This document shows positions 24,550 to 31,140 of a stretch of 44,815 nucleotides of DNA, one piece after another (positions within the stretch are counted from its first letter, which is position 1; the number at the start of each line of letters is the position of its first letter). The notes below the pieces were generated by a model. The model saw only the letters and a list, made by a program, of their open reading frames with translations. It was not told the origin of the DNA and searched no databases. The translations under genes and the position numbers were made by a program. The stretch lies in contig JBBSHJ010000015.1 in assembly GCA_038253135.1 (NCBI GenBank), positions 1-44,815 of the forward strand, given 5' to 3'. Source of the stretch: JBBSHJ01 sp038253135. Lineage in GTDB: Bacteria > Actinomycetota > Actinomycetes > Mycobacteriales > QHCD01.

Positions 24550-25359
24550 TCAGTGGCTGTCCGTCACCGCACCGGCGATATACGTGGCAGTGAGCAACGC
24601 GAAAACGTACGCCTGCAGGACTTGCACGATGATCTCGAGGAAACCGACGGCGATTCCGAGCAGGAAGGCGAGGATCCCGACCGGCTTGTAGAGCGCGTGG
24701 CTGGAGTGCAACAGCAAGTAGGCACCGCCCATCGAGAACAGGATGATGAGCAGGTGCCCGGCGAACATGTTGGCGAAGAGACGAAGGGACAGGGTGATCG
24801 GCCGGACGACGATGTTCGACAAGAACTCCAGCGGCATGATCAGCGGCAGGATCACCTTGCTGACGCCGGTCGGGATGCATTGCCGCTTCAGGTAACTGCC
24901 GAAGCCGTGCCTCCTGATGCCGACGCCGTTGTAAAGAATCCAGGACATGGCCGCCAAGCCGTAGGCGAACCCGACGTGAGAGATCGTGGAGAACTGGATG
25001 ATCGGCACCATGCCGAAGAGGTTGTTCACCAGGACGAAGTAGAAGAGCGCGAACAGGTACGGCACGTAGCGGGCGAAGTCCTTCGACCCGATGATGTCGC
25101 GCGCCACGCTGTTGCGGACGAAGCCGTAGGCCTGCTCGCCGACGAAGGCCAACTTCCCGGGGACGATCGCTTCGCGTCGAGCGGCGGCGTAGAAGACCGC
25201 GAAGATCAGGATCGCGGAGCAGACCAGCAGGACGGTCGGCTTGTCGACGAGGTACTGGTGACCGCCATGGAAAATGTCGCCGACCCGCGCAATGCCGGGC
25301 AGCTCGAAGTCCCTTGGCGAGGGGGCATTGAATCCCGCTGCGAGGGTGGCGGCACTCAC
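24550..25359 (-). CDS. atpB: F1Fo ATP synthase a subunit
   Basis: A 269-residue membrane stator subunit providing the proton half-channels. The essential arginine is Arg193 in RPITLSLRLFANMFAGHLL, and the last helices (LAFLLGIAVGFLEIIVQVLQAYVFALLTATYI) complete the channel. It starts at GTG 25359, overlapping the stop of the preceding small gene by four bases (GTGA). The N-terminal 35 residues are hydrophilic. Confidence 0.96.
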   Translation of the reverse strand: MSAATLAAGFNAPSPRDFELPGIARVGDIFHGGHQYLVDKPTVLLVCSAILIFAVFYAAARREAIVPGKLAFVGEQAYGFVRNSVARDIIGSKDFARYVPYLFALFYFVLVNNLFGMVPIIQFSTISHVGFAYGLAAMSWILYNGVGIRRHGFGSYLKRQCIPTGVSKVILPLIMPLEFLSNIVVRPITLSLRLFANMFAGHLLIILFSMGGAYLLLHSSHALYKPVGILAFLLGIAVGFLEIIVQVLQAYVFALLTATYIAGAVTDSH

Positions 25360-25742
25360 GCGGTCTCCTCTCGCGGGGTGTCGTCGGTCGCGCCCGCACC
25401 GGGCCCTGTCGCCGAGCTTGGGGTCGAAGTCGATGTCGGGCCGCGCGGCCGGTCCCGGTTGACCTTCTGCGGCGCGGCTCCGCTATTCGATCGTATGACG
25501 GTCGATCTGTTATCTGATCTGGGTGCAAACGCTTGCCGATGATGAAGGAAGGTCACGTAGATGCCGAACGCCGCGCCCGCCACGATGCCCATCGGCAGCA
25601 AGAATGCGGTGTGTAGCCACCGGTCGAGCAACCAGCCGATGACGCCGTAGAGCGCAACTCCGGCCACGACGTGCCCGAACGCGGCCCAGGGATCCCCTGA
25701 TCCTCCGGACGGAGGCTCGGGGGTGCTCCCGGGCTCGCTCAT
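25356..25742 (-). CDS. AtpZ/AtpI-like small membrane protein
   Basis: A 128-residue protein. A Pro/Gly-rich N terminus (SEPGSTPEPPSGGSGDPWAAFGHVVAGVALYGVIGWLLDRWL) leads into two membrane helices (about 25-42 and 48-66, ending FGIYVTFLHHR), the layout of the AtpZ/putative F0F1 assembly family, which takes part in c-ring assembly or cation transport in other bacteria. The C-terminal 60 residues are low-complexity and Ser/Thr/Pro rich (PRGPTSTSTPSSATGPG). It is coupled to atpB by a GTGA overlap. The function is inferred from family and position. Confidence 0.75.
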   Translation of the reverse strand: MSEPGSTPEPPSGGSGDPWAAFGHVVAGVALYGVIGWLLDRWLHTAFLLPMGIVAGAAFGIYVTFLHHRQAFAPRSDNRSTVIRSNSGAAPQKVNRDRPRGPTSTSTPSSATGPGAGATDDTPREETA

Positions 25743-25823
25743 CTCGCGGATGACTCTAGCAGCCGATTCAGGCAGCCCTGCACACCGCTCCCATCAAGAG
25801 TTCGCCATCACCGCACCAAGGGG

Positions 25824-26219
25824 TCATGAGTCCGGAGCGCCCCGCTCGCGAGAGCGCAGAACCGGCCACAGCACGGCGCCGAGCCAGCCGAATACTCCGA
25901 CGATGATGGCGGCGGCAAACGCCGGGAGGTCCAGCGGCGTCGTGCGCAAGCCGGCGAGCAACAACGCCAGGATGACGACCTTGCCGAGATAGGTCATCAA
26001 TGCAATCGGGAGCGTCAACGTCGGGTGAATCCGGTCGGCCCACGCGACGGCGAGCGAGCTGAGGGTGAAGAAGATGCCGACCACCATCAGGCCGAGCCCG
26101 GCCGCCAGCGCGGCGGCCTCAGCACGTGCTGCGGCAGTGATCGGGATGCCGATGACGGCGAGTGTGAGCAGCACGATCAGCGGGGAACGCAGGTGGCTCA
26201 GCCGTGAGCTACCCGACAC
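25824..26219 (-). CDS. AtpI-like four-helix membrane protein of the atp operon
   Basis: A 131-residue protein with four hydrophobic segments (SPLIVLLTLAVIGIPITAAARA, LGLMVVGIFFTLSSLAVAWA, LTLPIALMTYLGKVVILALLLAG, PAFAAAIIVGVFGWLGAVLWPVLR). It sits where ATP synthase protein I (Rv1303-like) lies in actinomycetes, between wecA and the AtpZ-like gene. AtpI proteins assist c-ring assembly. Sequence conservation is low, so the call rests on topology and place. The start is GTG 26219. Confidence 0.72.
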   Translation of the reverse strand: MSGSSRLSHLRSPLIVLLTLAVIGIPITAAARAEAAALAAGLGLMVVGIFFTLSSLAVAWADRIHPTLTLPIALMTYLGKVVILALLLAGLRTTPLDLPAFAAAIIVGVFGWLGAVLWPVLRSRERGAPDS

Positions 26220-26228
26220 GCGGCGTCA

Positions 26229-26267
26229 CGGGCACGATGATGGCGACCGACCCCTCATCGGTGCCCG
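26229..26267 (-). terminator. Strong stem-loop spanning the wecA stop codon
   Basis: CGGGCACGATGA (26229-26240) pairs with TCATCGGTGCCCG (26255-26267) over twelve base pairs with one bulged base. The wecA stop codon is inside the stem. It could be a terminator or attenuator between wecA and the atp operon, or a processing signal. No U-run follows. Confidence 0.55.
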
Positions 26268-27382
26268 TGCGATATGCCGCGGCGCAGGGCGATCAGCCGG
26301 GGCAGCATCGAGAGGATGAGACCTACAACGGCCAGAGCCCCGACCATGGCGAGCACCGTTGCGACCGAGTCGACGAAGGCGATCGCAACACCGCCCGACG
26401 CGACCAACGCGGTCCAGAAGTAGATGATCAGCACCGCACGTCGCTGCGAGTGCCCGAGCATCAGGATGCGGTGGTGCAGGTGCTTGGCGTCGGCGCTGAA
26501 CGGCGATCGTCCGCGGCTGACCCGGCGTACCACGGCAAGGACGAGATCGGCCAGCGGGACGGCGAGCACCGTCAGCACGATGACCGACGGCACCAGCACC
26601 GGGAGGGAGCCCAGCGTGGTGCGGTCGAAGGATTGCGAGTCGGCACTGGACGCGCTGACCGACGCCGCCGCGAGCAATAGGCCGAGCATCCGCGCCCCGG
26701 AATCTCCCATGAAAATCCGCGCGGGATTGAAGTTGTGCGGTAAGAACCCGATGCAGCAACCAGCCGTAACGGCACAGATCAGGGTCGGGGCGAACGCGAC
26801 GTCGTACTGCAATCGACCCAGGTGGTAGGTGTAGGCGAAGAATGCCAGCGCCGCGATCGCCGAGACGCCCGCGGCCAAACCGTCGAGGCCGTCGATGAAA
26901 TTGACCGCGTTGATCAGCAGGGCGCAGAAGAGAATCGTGATCGGCACGGCCGTCGTCCGGTCCAGCAACAACGTCCCGATGCCGTGGAACGGCAGGTACA
27001 GACCGTAGATCTGGACGCCCGCAAGGACCATGACACCCGAGGCCAGAACGTCTCCGGTCAGCTTGGTCCACGGGTCGAGGTCATAGCGATCGTCGAGCAC
27101 GTTGATCGCGCAGATCAGCAGCGCGCCGGCTCCGACGCCGACCACGATGTTGGAACCGGCGAAGGTCCGGTGCAGCGTCGGCATCTGGCTCGCGACGAAG
27201 AGGCCCGCCACGACGCCGACCACCATGGCCACACCGCCCAGCTGCGGGGTAGGGATCTTGTGCACGTCGCGGTCGCGGGGGGCCTTCACCGCCCCCCAGC
27301 TCATGGCGAGGCGGCGGACCAGCGGGACCAGCAGGAAGGTCACGGCCGCCGACACGAGGAGCACCAGAGCGTACTCACGCAC
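26255..27382 (-). CDS. wecA: Undecaprenyl-phosphate GlcNAc-1-phosphate transferase (MraY/WecA family)
   Basis: A 375-residue polytopic membrane enzyme that links GlcNAc-1-phosphate to undecaprenyl phosphate, starting arabinogalactan-linker or other wall polymer synthesis in actinobacteria. Family motifs: HKIPTPQLGG near the N terminus, the Asp pair at 97-98 (NVLDDRYDLDP), NFIDGLDGLAAG (161-172), NPARIFMGDSGARMLG (219-232) and the HLHHRILMLGHSQR His loop near residue 300. About ten membrane helices. GTG start with GGGAGG nine bases upstream. It precedes the atp operon as in mycobacteria. Confidence 0.9.
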   Translation of the reverse strand: MREYALVLLVSAAVTFLLVPLVRRLAMSWGAVKAPRDRDVHKIPTPQLGGVAMVVGVVAGLFVASQMPTLHRTFAGSNIVVGVGAGALLICAINVLDDRYDLDPWTKLTGDVLASGVMVLAGVQIYGLYLPFHGIGTLLLDRTTAVPITILFCALLINAVNFIDGLDGLAAGVSAIAALAFFAYTYHLGRLQYDVAFAPTLICAVTAGCCIGFLPHNFNPARIFMGDSGARMLGLLLAAASVSASSADSQSFDRTTLGSLPVLVPSVIVLTVLAVPLADLVLAVVRRVSRGRSPFSADAKHLHHRILMLGHSQRRAVLIIYFWTALVASGGVAIAFVDSVATVLAMVGALAVVGLILSMLPRLIALRRGISHGHR

Positions 27383-27530
27383 GGATAGGCACCTCCCTCG
27401 CGGCCGGGATGCGGTTGGGCGCCGTCATGACACCCATCGGATGCGTTACCCATGCGTGCCCGCCGGGCCTACGCCGGATGTCCCAACCCTGCGCAAGCCT
27501 CACCTTACGGCGAATCACGGGCGCCCGAGG

Positions 27531-28439
27531 CTATCCCGACGCGTCGTCCGGCGAGCGGTTCGCGGTCTCGGCGTTCATCGGCGTCACCGGCTCGGGTTGG
27601 GTTGCCACCCGCTCGGGGTGCGCGGGCTGCTCGGCCGCCTCGTCGGGCTGCGCGGCCTCGGCCGCCTCGTCGGGCTGCGCGGCCTCGGCCGCCTCGTCGT
27701 GCTGCGCGGCCTCGGCCGCCTCGTCGGGCTGCGCCGCCGGTACGACGTCCGCGTCCGCCGACGCGGCCGGGCTGTCGGTCTCCTTGCGCCGCAGCGCGAC
27801 CATCAGCTCGTCGACGACCTCCTGCAGCTGCTCCACGGTCACGGTGCCCTCGCGGCGGACCGCGGGAACCGGCCCGGTCAGGTCGATGATCGTCGACGCG
27901 AGTGTCCCGGTGGGCGCATCACCACCATCGAGGTAAACCGTCACCGCCTCGCCGAGCGCCTCGCGCGCGTCGGACGCGGTGAGCGCGGCCGGCGCTCCGT
28001 GCTTGTTGGCGCTCGTGACCGCCAGCGGTCCGGTCCGCTTGAGCAGTTCCAGCGCGACCGGATGGGCCGGCATTCGCACCGCGACGGTGCCGCGGGTGTC
28101 GCCGAGGTCCCAGACCAGCGAGGGTGCGTGCTCGACGATGAGGGTGAGACCGCCCGGCCAGAACGCCTCGATCAGGTCACGCGTGGTCGAGTCGACGCCG
28201 AGCATCAGGCCCTCGAGTCCCTCCCAGGAGCCCACGAGCACCGGCGGCGGCATCTCGCGGCCGCGGCCCTTGGCCGCGAGCAGGTCCGCGACGCCCTCCG
28301 GTGAGAACGCGTCCGCCGCGACGCCGTAGACGGTGTCCGTGGGGATCACGACGAGCTCGCCGCGCCGGATCGCGTCCGTTGCGGCATCCAGCCCGTAGGT
28401 GCGGTCGTCGGGCTGTGCGCAGTCGTAGAACAGGCTCAT
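27531..28439 (-). CDS. L-threonylcarbamoyladenylate synthase (Sua5/YwlC/YrdC) with repetitive tail
   Basis: A 302-residue protein. Residues 1-220 are a YrdC-type domain that makes threonylcarbamoyl-AMP for the t6A37 tRNA modification: VIPTDTVYGVAADAFSPEGVADLLAAKGR, FWPGGLTLIV, GTVAVRMPAHPVALELL, PLAVTSANKHGAPA and STIIDLTG. There is no Sua5 C-terminal domain. Instead, residues from about 225 form an acidic Ala/Gln/Pro/Asp/Glu tail containing four copies of a nine-residue unit (AAQPDEAAE). The ATG at 28439 overlaps the prmC stop (ATGA). A role for the tail is unknown. Confidence 0.92.
   Translation of the reverse strand: MSLFYDCAQPDDRTYGLDAATDAIRRGELVVIPTDTVYGVAADAFSPEGVADLLAAKGRGREMPPPVLVGSWEGLEGLMLGVDSTTRDLIEAFWPGGLTLIVEHAPSLVWDLGDTRGTVAVRMPAHPVALELLKRTGPLAVTSANKHGAPAALTASDAREALGEAVTVYLDGGDAPTGTLASTIIDLTGPVPAVRREGTVTVEQLQEVVDELMVALRRKETDSPAASADADVVPAAQPDEAAEAAQHDEAAEAAQPDEAAEAAQPDEAAEQPAHPERVATQPEPVTPMNAETANRSPDDASG
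27631..27738 (-). repeat. Four 27-bp tandem repeats in the sua5-like gene tail
   Basis: Four consecutive 27-base units, beginning at 27631, 27658, 27685 and 27712, differ by at most one base from their consensus and encode the acidic AAQPDEAAE unit. The third copy has one change (His for Pro). The unit length is a multiple of three, so gain or loss would change only tail length. Confidence 0.93.
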
Positions 28440-29431
28440 CGACGTCGTCCCTCCGAGATGCTGCTGGGTGCCGCGGCCGCTGTGTGCACTGTGTGTACGG
28501 CGCGCACGGCGGTGGTGAAGCGTGGTCGGCCGGCGAGGTCGGGGTGATCCTGCACCGACCGCCATGCCGAGTGACAGCGTGCCATCCCACCGGCGGACCG
28601 TGCCGCCGGACTCCCCGACGTGGCCGCTGGCCGGACCGCGAAGAGCGCCGGAACCGTCGCTCCCTGCACGTCAGCGTGCTCGATCGCGACCGACCCGCCG
28701 TCGCGGAGCAGCCGCGCGGCGGTGTCGCGTACGACGCGGATCACGTCGAGTCCGTCGGAGCCGCCCCAGAGCGCGAGGGCTGGATCATGCCGCTCGACCT
28801 CGGGTTCGGTATGCGCGCCGAGCGGGATGTACGGCGGGTTCGCCACGACCAGATCGACGGTGCCGTCGAGCTCGGGCAAGGCCGTGGCGACATCGGCCGG
28901 GATGATCCTCACGCGCTCGGCGAGGCTCGGGTCACGGCCGCTCAGCTCGTCGAGATTGCGCCGGGACCAGGCCACGGCGCTCGCGTCCAGCTCGACGGCG
29001 TACACCCTCGCCCGCTGCACCTCGTCCGCGATTGCGAAGGCGAGCGCGCCGCTGCCGCTGCATAGATCCACCACTACCGGAGCCCCGATGCCGGCGACCT
29101 GGCGCAGCACCCAGTCGACGAGTACTTCGGTCTCCGGCCGCGGGATGAAGACCCCTGGACCGACCGCGAGGTCCAGGCGCCGGAAGCCGGCCCGGCCAGT
29201 CAGGTGCTGCAACGGGATCCGATCGGCGCGCTGACCCACGAGGGTGCGGTACGCCGTCGCCGCGTCGTCATCGACGCGGTCCGCCGTGAGCAGGCCGGCT
29301 ACGGGCACGCCGAACACGTGCGCGAGCAGCGCCCGGGCGTCGTACTCGGGGCTCGGCACACCAGCGCGCCGCAGCACCGCTGCCGCGTCTTGCATCAGCG
29401 CCGCGGGCGCGCGATCGGTCACCGCCGTCAC
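28436..29431 (-). CDS. prmC: Peptide chain release factor N5-glutamine methyltransferase PrmC
   Basis: A 331-residue enzyme that methylates the Gln of the GGQ motif of release factors using S-adenosylmethionine. The N-terminal helical domain is followed by PLQHLTGRAGFRRLDLAVGPGVFIPRPETE, the SAM loop VDLCSGSGALAFAIA (about 121-135) and the catalytic NPPYIP (198-203), then HDPALALWGGSDGLD. It is longer than the usual 280-290: residues about 268-290 are an extra Ala/Ser/Gly-rich insertion before the expected DHPDLAGRPRF, and about 20 residues follow it. GTG start overlaps the prfA stop (GTGA), fitting the substrate-enzyme pairing. Confidence 0.93.
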   Translation of the reverse strand: MTAVTDRAPAALMQDAAAVLRRAGVPSPEYDARALLAHVFGVPVAGLLTADRVDDDAATAYRTLVGQRADRIPLQHLTGRAGFRRLDLAVGPGVFIPRPETEVLVDWVLRQVAGIGAPVVVDLCSGSGALAFAIADEVQRARVYAVELDASAVAWSRRNLDELSGRDPSLAERVRIIPADVATALPELDGTVDLVVANPPYIPLGAHTEPEVERHDPALALWGGSDGLDVIRVVRDTAARLLRDGGSVAIEHADVQGATVPALFAVRPAATSGSPAARSAGGMARCHSAWRSVQDHPDLAGRPRFTTAVRAVHTVHTAAAAPSSISEGRRR

Positions 29432-30516
29432 CGGTCGCCGGCGGCGGCGAGCAGGGCCTCGGCGTCCGCCTCGGCCAGCGCGTCGAGCACCGCGTCGAGG
29501 TCGCCGTCCAGCACGGCGTCCAGGTTGTAGGCCTTGTAGCCGACGCGGTGATCGGCGATGCGGTTCTCCGGATAGTTGTAGGTGCGGACCCGCTCGGACC
29601 GGTCCACGGTGCGTACCTGGCTGCGCCGCGCGTCGGCGGCCTCGCGGTCCTGCTCGTCCTGGGCGGCGGCGAGCAGCCGCGATCGGAGCACCCGCAGGGC
29701 GGCCTCGCGGTTCTGCAGCTGCGATTTCTCGTTCTGCATCGACACGACGATGCCGGTCGGGACATGGGTCATCCGGACGGCCGAGTCGGTGGTGTTGACG
29801 CTCTGCCCGCCAGGACCGGAGGACCGGAACACGTCGATCCGAAGGTCGGCGGGATCGATTTCGACGTCGATGTCCTCGGCTTCGGGAAGGACGAGTACGC
29901 CGGCCGCGGAGGTGTGGATGCGCCCCTGCGATTCGGTGACCGGCACCCGTTGCACCCGGTGCACGCCGCCCTCATATTTCATCCGGCGCCACACCCCGCC
30001 GCGCGCTCTGACCGCGACGCTCACGTCGCGGTATCCGCCGAGCTCGGTCGGCTCAGCATCGAGGATCTCGGTCTTCCAGCTCTTGCGCTCGGCGTAGCGC
30101 AGGTACATCCGCAGCAGGTCGCCGGCGAAGAGCGCCGATTCCTCGCCGCCCTCCCCCGCCTTGATCTGCAGGATGACGTCCTTGCCGTCGCTCGGATCGG
30201 ACGGCAGCAGCGCCGTGCGCAGCGCGGCGCGGAGCTGCGCCAGGCGCGACTCGATCTGCACCGCCTCGTCGGCGAATGCCGGGTCGTCGCCGGTGAGCTC
30301 GACGGCAGCGGCATGGTCGGCCTCGGCCGCCTGGATGGCGTGCGCGGTGGCCACGACGGGCGCGAGCTCGGCGAACCGGCGGCCGAGGTCGCGGGCGCGA
30401 GCGGTGTCGTTGTGCACCGCCGGATCGGCGAGCGCGCGCTCAACCTCGGTGTATTCGGACAGGATCGCCGAGAGCGGGCCGGTTCCTGCCTCGCTCATCA
30501 GGCTCCACTCCAGCAC
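29428..30516 (-). CDS. prfA: Peptide chain release factor 1
   Basis: A 362-residue factor that ends translation at UAA and UAG. The stop-codon recognition tripeptide is PVT (192-194, in VQRVPVTESQGRIHTSAAGVLVLPE), and the catalytic GGQ is at 236-238 in SSGPGGQSVNTTDSAVRMTHVPTG. The C terminus (RTYNYPENRIADHRVGYKAYNLDAVLDGDLD) is canonical. The start GTG 30516 has GAGGAG six bases upstream. ATG 30498 (GGAG four bases upstream) is the alternative and would remove six residues. It overlaps prmC by four bases. Confidence 0.96.
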   Translation of the reverse strand: MLEWSLMSEAGTGPLSAILSEYTEVERALADPAVHNDTARARDLGRRFAELAPVVATAHAIQAAEADHAAAVELTGDDPAFADEAVQIESRLAQLRAALRTALLPSDPSDGKDVILQIKAGEGGEESALFAGDLLRMYLRYAERKSWKTEILDAEPTELGGYRDVSVAVRARGGVWRRMKYEGGVHRVQRVPVTESQGRIHTSAAGVLVLPEAEDIDVEIDPADLRIDVFRSSGPGGQSVNTTDSAVRMTHVPTGIVVSMQNEKSQLQNREAALRVLRSRLLAAAQDEQDREAADARRSQVRTVDRSERVRTYNYPENRIADHRVGYKAYNLDAVLDGDLDAVLDALAEADAEALLAAAGDR

Positions 30517-30578
30517 ACCGGACTCCTCGGGCGTCGGCGTGTGCGTGCCGCCGCCGCCTCGTCGTACCGCACACGCAG

Positions 30579-30612
30579 ACGGCGCCCGACCCCGTCGAGG
30601 GTCGAGCGCCGT
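30579..30612 (-). terminator. Strong hairpin after rpmE, probable terminator
   Basis: ACGGCGC and GCGCCGT (outer seven pairs) plus CGACCC and GGGTCG (inner six pairs), separated by a single C/A mismatch, with a six-base CGTCGA loop. It begins nine bases after the rpmE stop. It has no U-run, as is common in GC-rich actinobacteria. Confidence 0.7.
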
Positions 30613-30621
30613 CCAGAGCAG

Positions 30622-30846
30622 CTACTTGGTGCCGGTCTTCTCGCGCTTGCCGAATCGCTTCTCGAAGCGCGCTACCCGGCCACCGGTGTCGAGGATCTTC
30701 TGCTTGCCGGTGTAGAAGGGATGGCAAGCCGAGCAGACCTCGGCGTGCAGCTTCCCGCTCTTGGCGGTGCTGCGAGTGGTGAAGGTGTTACCGCAGGAGC
30801 AGGTCACCTCGGTGGTGACGTACTCGGGGTGAATTCCAGCTTTCAC
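30622..30846 (-). CDS. rpmE: 50S ribosomal protein L31 (zinc-binding type)
   Basis: A 74-residue protein, MKAGIHPEYVTTEVTCSCGN and onwards, with the zinc ligands of the C+ type: Cys16 and Cys18 in CSCGNTF, Cys37 and Cys40 in CSACHPFYTGKQK. The tail DTGGRVARFEKRFGKREKTGTK is basic. A C+ L31 is normally the form made when zinc is plentiful, with a paralogue replacing it under starvation. No such paralogue is in the window. The start is GTG 30846, because AAAGGA lies six bases upstream. The longer frame to 31122 lacks family similarity. Confidence 0.95.
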   Translation of the reverse strand: MKAGIHPEYVTTEVTCSCGNTFTTRSTAKSGKLHAEVCSACHPFYTGKQKILDTGGRVARFEKRFGKREKTGTK

Positions 30847-31083
30847 GTAATGTCCTTTCTTGTGGCCGCCGGGTCGCCGTCCCTCATGGAGTCGACGTGA
30901 GCCGGAACCAATGCGGACCATTCTGCCAGATCGTCGGCGCTCTCGGTGACCAGGCCGGAGATCGGGCGCGAACGTAACGCGACGCCGGGTCGGGGCATTC
31001 CGGTGAATTCCCGCCGTCACGGAGGCTCGAGAGTCACGGCCGATCGCCGGCGCACGGCTGACGCGCACGCCGTACCAGGAACC

Positions 31084-31116
31084 CGCGGCCGGCACCCGAT
31101 TCGGATGCCGGCCGCG
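31084..31116 (-). terminator. Strong hairpin after rho, probable terminator
   Basis: Eleven perfect base pairs (CGCGGCCGGCA with TGCCGGCCGCG) around an 11-base loop, beginning 25 bases after the rho stop. The remaining gap to rpmE (30847-31083) holds no gene that I can support. Confidence 0.75.
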
Positions 31117-31140
31117 CCCCATGAGTGCGAAACATCGCGA

